From contig JARYLO010000009.1 in the NCBI GenBank assembly GCA_029907605.1, positions 1 to 41,394 of the forward strand: a stretch of 41,394 bases of DNA, in the 5' to 3' direction. Source of the DNA: Sedimentisphaerales bacterium (GTDB taxonomy: Bacteria > Planctomycetota > Phycisphaerae > Sedimentisphaerales > Anaerobacaceae). Below are positions 15,460 through 22,992 of the stretch, piece after piece. The first letter of the stretch is position 1, and each line of letters begins with the position of its first letter. Both the position numbers and the translations under genes were made by a program. A model generated the notes under the pieces. The model was not told the origin of the DNA. It saw nothing but the letters and a program-made list of their open reading frames with translations, and did no database searches.

Positions 15460-16027
15460 CCTGCGACCAGCCTACAGGGTTCTTGTCTACCTCGGTCAGT
15501 TCAATAGACCTTATCAGCCAACGGCCCCGGTGTTTGGCCAGCACCAATTGTGCGACTGCCAGGACTACAGGTTTATAGTTCTGGGCCACCAGGCTGTTTG
15601 GCTCGAAGTTGGCCATGACAGATATGGCTACCATGGACCTTTGCCTACCCAATTCACCAATGCCCTTGCCCAGGCTCGTCAGTTTGGCCAATGGGGAGCT
15701 TGCAAAGGCCATGCGCGCATGGCGCAGCAACTGGTCCTTGCTTGGATGAAGGGAATCGCTGTAATCCTCTGCCAATATGTCTGCAATGGTAGTCACATCC
15801 TCCCGCTCCGCTGCCTTGACGGCCTTATTTAGCAGTGCATTGATCTGCTCGCGGTCTGTGGCCACCGCCAGGTCCATGCCAAAGGCAAGGCACACAACCG
15901 CCAAGGGGATGGCCCATTGCCAGGGCCTCTGCTTATCAGGCCGGATGGCCCTAAACACCAGCACTGCCATGTGCACAAATACGGCAAGGATAAGCAGCAG
16001 ATATGGCGTCTCAAATACGTTCCACAT
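15443..16027 (-). CDS. Small membrane protein with NTF2/SnoaL-like domain, function unknown
   Basis: A 194-residue protein not matched to a named family. Two hydrophobic helices (about 8-27 and 38-54) lead into a soluble domain whose pattern resembles an NTF2/SnoaL-like fold: EREDVTTIADILAEDYSDSLHPSKDQLLRHARMAF, then strands ending RGRWLIRSIELTEVD. Such domains bind small molecules or act as dimer modules; nothing more can be said. The ATG follows the stop of the PFL-family gene with no gap, so the two are co-transcribed in the surE-ACT-PFL run. Confidence 0.75.
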   Translation of the reverse strand: MWNVFETPYLLLILAVFVHMAVLVFRAIRPDKQRPWQWAIPLAVVCLAFGMDLAVATDREQINALLNKAVKAAEREDVTTIADILAEDYSDSLHPSKDQLLRHARMAFASSPLAKLTSLGKGIGELGRQRSMVAISVMANFEPNSLVAQNYKPVVLAVAQLVLAKHRGRWLIRSIELTEVDKNPVGWSQVSGQY

Positions 16028-17389
16028 CTAGTTCCTTAGGGACTGGACCGGTGCAGGGATCCTGCCTCCCCTGCGAAGCAGGCCTGGCGATGGTATGTTT
16101 GCCACCTTCATGACAGGTGCAGAGCCAAGCAATCCGCCGAAATGAATGATGTCACCGGCCTTCTTTCCTGGAGCAGGTATGATCCTGACGCCGGTTGTCT
16201 TCTGGTTTATCACGCCTATAGACAATTCATCGGCAATGATGGCCGATATGACCTCAGGGGCAGTATCGCCAGGCACTGCAAACATATCCAGTCCCACAGA
16301 GCAGATGCTTGTAAGTGCCTCGAGCTTCTCAAGGCCAAGCGAACCGGTCTGGACCGCCTTAATCATACCTGAATCCTCGCTTACAGGTATGAAGCATCCA
16401 GAAAGCCCACCAACATTGCCGGATGCCATGGCACCGCCCTTCTTGACCGCATCTATCAGCAGGGCAAGGGCGGCGGTGGTACCTGGCACGCCCATGGCCT
16501 TTACACCCATCGCCTCTATGATCTGGGCAACCGAATCGCCTGCAGCGGTAGTCGGCGCTAGGGATATGTCCACGATACCGAATGGTACTCCCATCATGGA
16601 TGCCATCTCCCTGCCGATCAGCTCGCCTGCCCTTGTGATCTTGAAGACCGTCCGCTTTATGACCTCAGAGAGCTGTGTAAGGTCACAATCTGGATTCTGT
16701 GCTACTATATTCCTGACCACACCAGGACCAGATATCCCCACATTCAGTGAAAAGTCCGGTTCTCCTACGCCATGATGGGCTCCTGCCATGAATGGGTTGT
16801 CCTCTGGGGCATTGGCAAATACCGCGATCTTTGCACAGCCAATCCCGGTCTTTGACCTGAAGGCCAGGTCCTTGAGGATGTGGCCGTACCTTACCACCGC
16901 ATCCATGTTCATCCCAGCCTGGCTGGATGCAAGGTTCAGGAAGCCACAGACCCTTTGCGTATATGCAAGGGCCTGCGGTATGGCATCCATCAGCAACTCA
17001 TCCGCCCTGGTGGTGCCCTTTTGCACAAGGGCCCCAAATCCGCCTATAAAATCCACCCTAGATCGCCTCGCCGCATCATCGAGGGTCTTTGCGATCCTTA
17101 CTGCAGTAGCAATATCATGCCTTAACGGCTCCAATAATATGGCAACCGGCGTCACTGAGATCCTGCGGTTTGTTATAGGGATGCCATACTTCTGTTCCAC
17201 CTTATCAGCAGCCTGATTGAGCCTTGTGCCATATTGGATGATCCTTTCGCTGATCCTGGAACAGAACCTGGATAGGTTGCGATCCATACAGTCCTTGAGG
17301 TTTATGCCCAATGTGACCGTGCGGATATCGAAGTGATGGTCCAGGGTCATCCGGACCGTCTCATAGACCTCTTCAAGAGAGATCCGCAT
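16028..17389 (-). CDS. PFL family protein (UPF0210 / DUF711)
   Basis: A 453-residue protein of the UPF0210/DUF711 family, full length. Typical segments are ETVRMTLDHHFDIRTVTLGINLKDC at the start, RRISVTPVAIL, FIGGFGALVQKG, GHILKDLA, the Gly-rich FSLNVGISGPGVV and the C-terminal GVRIIPAPGKKAGDIIHFGG. The fold is related to glycyl-radical enzyme cores in some classifications, but no activity has been established. The family is regularly encoded next to a UPF0237 ACT protein, as here (2 bases away). The ACT partner may sense an amino acid and control this protein; that is inferred from conserved pairing. Confidence 0.92.
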   Translation of the reverse strand: MRISLEEVYETVRMTLDHHFDIRTVTLGINLKDCMDRNLSRFCSRISERIIQYGTRLNQAADKVEQKYGIPITNRRISVTPVAILLEPLRHDIATAVRIAKTLDDAARRSRVDFIGGFGALVQKGTTRADELLMDAIPQALAYTQRVCGFLNLASSQAGMNMDAVVRYGHILKDLAFRSKTGIGCAKIAVFANAPEDNPFMAGAHHGVGEPDFSLNVGISGPGVVRNIVAQNPDCDLTQLSEVIKRTVFKITRAGELIGREMASMMGVPFGIVDISLAPTTAAGDSVAQIIEAMGVKAMGVPGTTAALALLIDAVKKGGAMASGNVGGLSGCFIPVSEDSGMIKAVQTGSLGLEKLEALTSICSVGLDMFAVPGDTAPEVISAIIADELSIGVINQKTTGVRIIPAPGKKAGDIIHFGGLLGSAPVMKVANIPSPGLLRRGGRIPAPVQSLRN

Positions 17390-17391
17390 CG

Positions 17392-17682
17392 CTAGATCCT
17401 ATGCATGGCCTCGAATATCCGCTCGTCATGCAGGGTTATCTGCAGTCCCATGGACCTTGCGACCCGGTCCAATCGCCTCTTCAGCGTGCTTATGGGCACA
17501 TTGGCCTTGGATATGTCTACCGCCATCGTCATCACGAAAGTGTCCTCCATTACACGCTGATCTACATCTAGTATATTCACATTGCTCTTTGCAAAGGTCA
17601 CTGCCAGCCTAGCTATGATGCCGACCCTATCCTTGCCGATGACCGTTGCAATGCATATCTGTGGTTTGGCTTGGCTTGACAT
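17392..17682 (-). CDS. ACT domain protein (UPF0237)
   Basis: A 96-residue protein made of a single ACT domain of the UPF0237 type: CIATVIGKDRVGIIARLAVTFAKSNVNILDVDQRVMEDTFVMTMAVD. The length and the GKDRxGIIA and NILDxxQ motifs fit. ACT domains bind amino acids and regulate partner enzymes. It lies 2 bases before the PFL-family gene and 10 bases after surE. No catalytic residues are expected. Confidence 0.93.
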   Translation of the reverse strand: MSSQAKPQICIATVIGKDRVGIIARLAVTFAKSNVNILDVDQRVMEDTFVMTMAVDISKANVPISTLKRRLDRVARSMGLQITLHDERIFEAMHRI

Positions 17683-17692
17683 GATCGTGTCC

Positions 17693-18451
17693 TCAGGCCC
17701 ACACCACAGGATGACCTAGAACCTGACGCAGATGGGCCAATCTACGATGGTTTGTCATATCAGGCTGCAATGGGGTGATGGTGATGTAGCCTTGTGAGAG
17801 CATCATCGTATCCGTCTCAAACTCATCGGGCCTGTGCTGGCCGCATGAGAGCAAGAACCTGCCATCCTGCGAATCTGGATCGCAAACATAGGACTCCTCA
17901 AAACCATTTGTGGACTGCGGCACTACTGCGATCCCCTTGGGTGACCCCTTGGATAGGTGCGGCAAGTTCACATTGATCACCTCGCCTGGATCTATGGGCA
18001 ACAACATCTTAAGTACCCTGATGGCATGTTCTGCCGCCAGATCAAAGTCCATACAGTCCCCTGCAGCCAGGCTTATGGCAACTGCAGGTATCCGCATGAA
18101 GGCACCCTCTATGGCAGCAGCCACAGTACCAGAATAATAGACATTTATGCCTACATTTGCACCATGGTTGATGCCTGAGACGACCAGGTCTATAGGCCCG
18201 TCATGGAGCTGCATTGCAGCTAGCTTTACACAATCAGCAGGCGAGCCATGTACGCCGTAACCTGCAAAAAGGCCTTCTATGCTGACCTTGTTGCAGACCA
18301 AGGGTTGATTGAATGTGATGCTGTGGCTGGTGCCTGACCGGCAATCTATGGGCGCAACGACCGTAACCCGGCCCAGTTGGGTCAATCGCCTGTACAATGC
18401 GGCAAGGCCCTGTGCAAAGATACCGTCATCGTTGGTCAGCAAGATCATCAT
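17693..18451 (-). CDS. surE: 5'/3'-nucleotidase SurE
   Basis: A 252-residue SurE phosphatase that dephosphorylates nucleoside 5'- and 3'-monophosphates in the cytoplasm. The metal site is visible: ILLTNDDGIFAQG with the paired aspartates, RSGTSHSIT (Ser ligand), and SGINHGANVGINVYYSGTVAAA with the metal-binding Asn. The reading frame extends to 18499, but a -10 box at 18471-18476 lies over those codons. AGGG sits about 5 bases before the ATG at 18451; the next codon is also ATG. It heads an operon with the ACT and PFL genes and diverges from nnrE through a shared promoter palindrome. Confidence 0.94.
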   Translation of the reverse strand: MMILLTNDDGIFAQGLAALYRRLTQLGRVTVVAPIDCRSGTSHSITFNQPLVCNKVSIEGLFAGYGVHGSPADCVKLAAMQLHDGPIDLVVSGINHGANVGINVYYSGTVAAAIEGAFMRIPAVAISLAAGDCMDFDLAAEHAIRVLKMLLPIDPGEVINVNLPHLSKGSPKGIAVVPQSTNGFEESYVCDPDSQDGRFLLSCGQHRPDEFETDTMMLSQGYITITPLQPDMTNHRRLAHLRQVLGHPVVWA

Positions 18452-18470
18452 TGTGGCCCTGGACTTATGC

Positions 18471-18499
18471 ATTTTATTGGACTGGATCGTGCCTGTCAA
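18471..18499 (-). promoter_or_regulatory. surE promoter
   Basis: On the minus strand TTGACA (18499-18494), a 17-base spacer and TAAAAT (18476-18471) are close to the sigma-70 consensus. The start is predicted near 18464, giving a leader of about 13 bases before the ATG at 18451. Confidence 0.75.
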
Positions 18500-18527
18500 T
18501 TGACACAGGATATGCCCATCCTACAAT
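18500..18527 (+). promoter_or_regulatory. nnrE promoter, predicted leaderless
   Basis: TTGACA (18500-18505), a 16-base spacer and TACAAT (18522-18527). Counting +1 seven bases past the -10 gives 18534, the A of the nnrE ATG. The -35 is one half of the perfect palindrome TGTCAATTGACA (18494-18505), whose other half is the surE -35. Confidence 0.75.
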
Positions 18528-18533
18528 GGGGCC

Positions 18534-19229
18534 ATGACCCCGGGTACCCCAATCCTTTCACGCACACAGGCCCGTCAATTCGACCGATGGGCGATGGAGA
18601 CCATAGGCATACCAGGCCTGGTCCTGATGGAGAATGCAGGCAGGTCAGTGGCAGATTTCGCCAGCCAGGCATTGAAGGACTTGAAAGGAAGACAGGTCTG
18701 CATCTTCTGCGGTACCGGTAACAATGGAGGAGATGGCCTTGTGGCTGCCAGGCACATGATCAACCAAGGCATATCAGTGCGATTGGCCATATGCGGAGAT
18801 ATCAACAGGATGACTGAGGATGCCAGGATCAATATGGATATCCTGGACCGCCTGGGCCAACCTATCGAGAACCTGGATCTATACGAACCTGCTATCCACA
18901 AGGTCCTTGAAAGGCTTACGCAAGGCACTGATCTTCTAATAGATGCGTTGCTAGGCACCGGCCTGGCCGGTCAGGTCAAGCCTGAGATGGCCAGGCTGAT
19001 CGATGCACTGAACTCCTTGCGGAGGCCCATCCTGGCGGTCGATATCCCTTCAGGCCTGGATTGCGATAGTGGCATCCCCCTCGGCGCTGCCGTGAGGGCA
19101 AGATGGACAATGACCTTTGTGGCCTACAAGAAGGGATTCTTGGAGCCAAACGCCCCTGTCTACACCGGCCAGGTCATGGTGGCCCAGATAGGCATACCCC
19201 TGGCCGCATGGCCTGGATACAAGCCCTAG
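18534..19229 (+). CDS. nnrE: NAD(P)H-hydrate epimerase (YjeF N-terminal domain)
   Basis: A 231-residue protein matching the YjeF_N/NnrE epimerase, which interconverts R- and S-NAD(P)HX so that the damaged cofactor can be repaired. Seen are LSRTQARQFDRWAMETIGIPG, LMENAGRSVADF, the nucleotide loop CGTGNNGGDGLVAARHM, LLIDALLGTGL with the catalytic Asp region and VDIPSGLDCDSG. It is a stand-alone epimerase: the ADP/ATP-dependent dehydratase domain, often fused, is absent and must be elsewhere if present. The promoter places the transcript start at or next to the ATG. The TAG stop is shared inside CTAG with the stop of the convergent gene. Confidence 0.93.
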   Translation: MTPGTPILSRTQARQFDRWAMETIGIPGLVLMENAGRSVADFASQALKDLKGRQVCIFCGTGNNGGDGLVAARHMINQGISVRLAICGDINRMTEDARINMDILDRLGQPIENLDLYEPAIHKVLERLTQGTDLLIDALLGTGLAGQVKPEMARLIDALNSLRRPILAVDIPSGLDCDSGIPLGAAVRARWTMTFVAYKKGFLEPNAPVYTGQVMVAQIGIPLAAWPGYKP

Positions 19230-20662
19230 AATGCCCCAGGGAGCAAGGCCTTCCCCCTGTAACCAATCAGGTACAGGAAGGTATCGTAGGGGATGATAGG
19301 CAACATCAGCCTGACCGCCCGTTCCCGGATGGCCATATACCGATCGTATTCCTTCAGGGCCTGTTCGTACCGCTCCTGTGCGAGCGGATCGATCTGGAGC
19401 TGCTGGTCTGTAGGCTTTGGAGGTACAGAAGGGGGCTGGCCTATGATCACTGCATCGAGCAATGGTGAGATCTCATCAGTGGTCTCCGCCCCCCAACGCT
19501 CTATCAATGCACTGAGGGCCTGAAGCCCATCAGGGTCCACACGACCATCCCTATTGACATCGAATTGGCCTAGAAGTGCAAACTTGTAGACCTTGTCCTT
19601 ATCCCATAAGAGGTTGACCACGATGTCGTCAATAACGATCGGCCTCTTGGGATCCTTGCTGACAACCCGCGCCCTACAGGTATCTGGCATGATGTCAAAG
19701 ACCTCCACCTCGGCCTTGCCCTTGCCGTCCGGTGGTACTGCACCTGCACCCTCGTACACACCGAATGTCAGGCCCATGTAGACCCTATCCCTACTGCCAA
19801 GGTTGATGAATACAACACCCGCATGGTCGTCCACGACCGTGATCCTGCCATCGGGCCTATAAAGCTCAAGGGCCCTGTTCGGGTCAGGCTCTATCCTCTG
19901 GACCTTATCAAGTGCCAGCCTCAGCCTCTGGTCGAGCTGCTCTATCTGGGCCTTGGCATCGGCCAACTCCTGGTCAAGTCTGTCTGCCCGCTGCCGTTCT
20001 TCATCCAGGCGCAATTGCAGGGACCTAGCACGCTGGTCTGAATCCTGCACTAGTAGCTGCCTGTATTCCTCCGCCTTCTTGTTTGCCTCAAGTGCAAGTT
20101 GCTTGAGCTGATCGACCTGCTCATTGAGCTGAAGCTCCTTTTCTTTGCTGGCCTTCACCAGGTCATCCATCCTGGTCTGCAGGTCCCGCATCTGCTTTGA
20201 AAGACCGGCATTTGCCTCAAGTTGCCTATCGAGTGCGTCAATCAACCTCTTTGCCAACGCCACCATCCCCATGTTTGGGTCAAGGGTCTCATCCTTGAGA
20301 TATCGCTGGGCGGCCTGCATCACCACCGTCACGCGGGCCTGGGCAGTATTGCTCCTGACCTCCGCTGGTGTGGCCTCACCAGGGATGCCCATCAGCAATG
20401 TGTATAGCTGCCTATGATATGCCAGAAGCGTCCCAAGCCAGGAATCCCCGCCAGGCCTGGCACCTACAAGGCTGGCAAGTTGGGTGATCTCAGACCTGTT
20501 GGCCAAGTCATACAACTGCCGTTCCAACTCGTTTGCCCTGGTCCTGTAGCTCTCTGAGTTGGCGTATGACCAGACCGCTACGACCGCTGCGATGAGGAAA
20601 AGTGCCACGAAGATCACCAATGTGACCATCGTGGTATCACGCTGTCTCTTCCCTGCTGGCAT
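19226..20662 (-). CDS. Membrane-anchored coiled-coil protein with EF-hand-like insert, function unknown
   Basis: A 478-residue protein. A basic N-terminus and one transmembrane helix (about 12-32) are followed by a helical part and a long coiled coil (about 145-275, e.g. QLRLDEERQRADRLDQELADAKAQIEQLDQRL). A beta-rich domain (about 285-375) contains GRITVVDDHAGVVFINLGSRDRVYMGLTFGVY. The C-terminal region includes FDVNRDGRVDPDG, an EF-hand/dockerin-like calcium loop next to a KFALLGQ segment of BRCT-like type. I associate this layout with planctomycete proteins of unknown function; an envelope role is inferred from topology. TAGGAG precedes the start, and a clear promoter is at 20714-20742. Confidence 0.8.
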   Translation of the reverse strand: MPAGKRQRDTTMVTLVIFVALFLIAAVVAVWSYANSESYRTRANELERQLYDLANRSEITQLASLVGARPGGDSWLGTLLAYHRQLYTLLMGIPGEATPAEVRSNTAQARVTVVMQAAQRYLKDETLDPNMGMVALAKRLIDALDRQLEANAGLSKQMRDLQTRMDDLVKASKEKELQLNEQVDQLKQLALEANKKAEEYRQLLVQDSDQRARSLQLRLDEERQRADRLDQELADAKAQIEQLDQRLRLALDKVQRIEPDPNRALELYRPDGRITVVDDHAGVVFINLGSRDRVYMGLTFGVYEGAGAVPPDGKGKAEVEVFDIMPDTCRARVVSKDPKRPIVIDDIVVNLLWDKDKVYKFALLGQFDVNRDGRVDPDGLQALSALIERWGAETTDEISPLLDAVIIGQPPSVPPKPTDQQLQIDPLAQERYEQALKEYDRYMAIRERAVRLMLPIIPYDTFLYLIGYRGKALLPGAF

Positions 20663-20713
20663 GCGGGGCTCCTAAAAAAGAAAGTCCATCTTGTCGTCTT
20701 CCATTTTACCCAT

Positions 20714-20742
20714 ATTATCTTTTTATCTTCCCTCTGAGTCAA
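20714..20742 (-). promoter_or_regulatory. Promoter of the coiled-coil membrane protein gene
   Basis: On the minus strand TTGACT (20742-20737), a 17-base spacer and GATAAT (20719-20714), each 5 of 6 to consensus. The predicted start near 20707 gives a leader of about 45 bases. Confidence 0.75.
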
Positions 20743-20786
20743 TAGGAAAGGCCGCCGGACGCCCCTGCGATCCTATCTAGGCAATA

Positions 20787-22244
20787 CTACTCGATGGGAG
20801 GACAGGTCAGACAAAGCACAAATCCGTCCGATTGGCCGCTACTGGTGACTATGCGGCTGCCGGGGCCTGGATCCAGATCTACCGCACCACTGAACCTACC
20901 AGCTATAAGGACCTGGCGGTCTGGTCCTATATCCATGCCCCAATATTGGGGCCAGAACAACTGGTCCTCGCTGATGATGACACCATCTGTGAGGTCCTGC
21001 CAGCTATAGGAGCAGACCTCGCGGCCATCTGGGTCTAAGACCGACAAGACAAGGCTGGACCTTGTTGAGATACCTGCAGGGGCCCTGACCTGCTCACAGA
21101 GAACGTACCGCCTTCCCATCTTGTCGGCAGCTACAGCAACGGCCGCCGATTGTGTTTGGCCATCTGGAACGGCCCATGTCCAGTCATATCTGCCGTCTGC
21201 CAACCAACTGCTTGCAAAACCTGCCCCAACACACTGGTGCTCGCAATACCTGTAGTCCTCGCCATCAGTAGGGTCCAGGTCTACTAGCAGGCTAAAGGCA
21301 CCTGCCACCAGTAGTTGACCTGCTGGGCCGGCAGCCAGGTCGCACAACAGGTCATAGCCTGCACCACTAAGATTCCTGGTCCAGATGTACCTGCCTGCAT
21401 CATCAAGCCTTGTGACGAATATGTCCCAGTCCCCGTGGAATGGTGTGGGGTCGGCACCAGGCCCAGGATCAAAATCCGTAGGGCAGTTGTAGATGCCGCC
21501 GGCATAAACCCCAGTAGGATCGGTCACGCAGATCCTACCACCCTTTGCGTAGATAGGCCCGCCCAGTACAACCGTCCAGAGGTAGTTGCCTTCTATGTCC
21601 CAGCGGCTGACGAATGTGCTGATATAGCCCCTGGCTGCCTTAATATCATGGCCAGGTCCTGGATCAAAGTCTACAGTCCCACTGAAATAGCCGGTAAGGT
21701 ACAGCCCCCCACTGCCATCAGTGCAGATATCCGAGACCAATACCTGGGCCCCAGGACCGCCAATGCACTCCACCCAGAAAAGGCTGCCATCGGGCCTAAA
21801 CCTACAGACCAGGCCATCGACCATCCCAATGCCATCCTGGATGTGCATTGCCCCTGCAGTGCCTATGCTCAGGCGACTGCGAAACCCACCTGCTACATAC
21901 AGGTTGGCCTCACCATCAAGGCAGATACCACCAAGGGTATCGTCCCAGGGCCCGCCTATCCTCGAGATCCACCTGCATTGCCCATCAGCGTCGAGCCTGG
22001 CAATAAATAGATCCGCCTCACCTTCTGACCTGATGTCGCCAGCCGTAAGCCTGCCAAGAAATCTGCCTGCCACCACGGACCAGCCATTTGCATCCACCGC
22101 AACGGCCTGACATTCGCTCCAGCCAGCTTGCCCTGCGGTGAATATCGCAGACCAGCCATGTTGATATGGACTAATGGCCAGGCAGGCATCACAAAAGACT
22201 ATTAAGAAACAAGCCAAGCCCCGAAGAAAAGCTGGATATCCCAT
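20787..22244 (-). CDS. Secreted beta-propeller-like protein with FDPGPG repeats
   Basis: A 485-residue protein with a signal peptide (FLRGLACFLIVFCDACLA). The rest consists of repeats of about 50 residues of the SBBP/lipoprotein type: DLFIARLDADGQCRWISRIGG, LYVAGGF, GTVDFDPGPG and its variants, ending VDLDPGPG and DGFVLCL. This is the form expected of a beta-propeller outside the cytoplasm. No enzyme motif is visible and function is unknown. The frame begins with a GTG at 22250, but the ATG at 22244 has GGGGTGAT directly upstream, an excellent ribosome site. No terminator was identified in the 44 bases before the next promoter. Confidence 0.82.
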   Translation of the reverse strand: MGYPAFLRGLACFLIVFCDACLAISPYQHGWSAIFTAGQAGWSECQAVAVDANGWSVVAGRFLGRLTAGDIRSEGEADLFIARLDADGQCRWISRIGGPWDDTLGGICLDGEANLYVAGGFRSRLSIGTAGAMHIQDGIGMVDGLVCRFRPDGSLFWVECIGGPGAQVLVSDICTDGSGGLYLTGYFSGTVDFDPGPGHDIKAARGYISTFVSRWDIEGNYLWTVVLGGPIYAKGGRICVTDPTGVYAGGIYNCPTDFDPGPGADPTPFHGDWDIFVTRLDDAGRYIWTRNLSGAGYDLLCDLAAGPAGQLLVAGAFSLLVDLDPTDGEDYRYCEHQCVGAGFASSWLADGRYDWTWAVPDGQTQSAAVAVAADKMGRRYVLCEQVRAPAGISTRSSLVLSVLDPDGREVCSYSWQDLTDGVIISEDQLFWPQYWGMDIGPDRQVLIAGRFSGAVDLDPGPGSRIVTSSGQSDGFVLCLTCPPIE

Positions 22245-22303
22245 AATCACCCCACTCGACAGAATAGAGAAGATGCATGTGACCCAAGCCGACTATCTAT
22301 ATT

Positions 22304-22332
22304 ATCTTAGGCAAATCGGGCATCGATTTCAA
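22304..22332 (-). promoter_or_regulatory. Promoter of the FDPGPG-repeat protein gene
   Basis: On the minus strand TTGAAA (22332-22327), a 17-base spacer and TAAGAT (22309-22304). The predicted start near 22297 leaves about 53 bases of leader. The match is moderate. Confidence 0.42.
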
Positions 22333-22354
22333 GGATCGTCTTTGTAGAGAGGCC

Positions 22355-22382
22355 TTGCAGTAGTGGCAGACGGACTTATAAT
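22355..22382 (+). promoter_or_regulatory. tRNA-Gly promoter
   Basis: TTGCAG (22355-22360), a 16-base spacer and a perfect TATAAT (22377-22382), 18 bases before the mature tRNA 5' end. Transcription would begin near 22389. Confidence 0.75.
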
Positions 22383-22400
22383 CTATTTCGAGCTATCAAA

Positions 22401-22472
22401 GCGGGCGTAATTCAGTGGCAGAATGCCAGCTTCCCAAGCTGGACGTCGTCGGTTCGAATCCGATCGCCCGCT
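22401..22472 (+). tRNA. tRNA-Gly (anticodon CCC)
   Basis: A 72-base cloverleaf: acceptor stem GCGGGCG/CGCCCGC, D arm with TTCAGTGGCAGAAT, anticodon stem CCAGC/GCTGG around the loop TTCCCAA (anticodon CCC at 22433-22435, reading GGG), and T arm GTCGG-TTCGAAT-CCGAT. The discriminator is T and CCA is not encoded. No integrated element adjoins its 3' end. Confidence 0.96.
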
Positions 22473-22571
22473 ATACGGTAATCAGGTTGTTACCAGAGGG
22501 ATCCCACACCTTAGATCCAGGCCTGCAAGACCAGCTTCAGATCGGACAAGAACCGCCAAACAGGCAACTCG

Positions 22572-22985
22572 TCAGCTTGCCCCCCTGACCTGCACGAAGA
22601 GCCTCCTGCTCCTTGGGCCATCAAACTCGCAGAAATATATGCCCTGCCAGGTGCCCAGCCAGAGGTGGCCTGACCTTATCAAGACCTGAACGGTGCAACC
22701 AACTAGCGAGCTCTTGCAGTGGGCGTCTGAGTTGCCCTCCCCATGTCTATAGTTGGGCCTGTCAGGCTGGATCAACTCTGATAGGACCATCAAGACATCG
22801 TGTACTACACTGGGGTCTGCGTTCTCATTGATGGTGACTGCTGCGGTGGTATGGGGACAGAATACGATCACGTCACCATCCTTGACCCCTGAGTCCGCCA
22901 CCACCTGTTCGATGCGGCTGGTCACGTCTATCATCTGATTGCGGGTCTGGGTCCTTACAGAGAGCTCCTGCTGTACTACCTTCAT
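22572..22985 (-). CDS. yjbQ: YjbQ family protein (UPF0047, secondary thiamine-phosphate synthase-like)
   Basis: A 137-residue protein of the YjbQ/UPF0047 family. The motif set is complete: VIVFCPHTTAAVTINENADPS with the metal-site His, HGEGNSDAHCKSSLVG and LGTWQGIYFCEFDGPRSR. Family members have weak thiamine-phosphate synthase activity in vitro; the in vivo role is unsettled. The ATG at 22985 has AGGTGG upstream and falls 7 bases after the argS stop, whereas the extension to 23015 would overlap argS. It ends the rsfS-argS-yjbQ run. Confidence 0.92.
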   Translation of the reverse strand: MKVVQQELSVRTQTRNQMIDVTSRIEQVVADSGVKDGDVIVFCPHTTAAVTINENADPSVVHDVLMVLSELIQPDRPNYRHGEGNSDAHCKSSLVGCTVQVLIRSGHLWLGTWQGIYFCEFDGPRSRRLFVQVRGAS

Positions 22986-22992
22986 AACCCAC

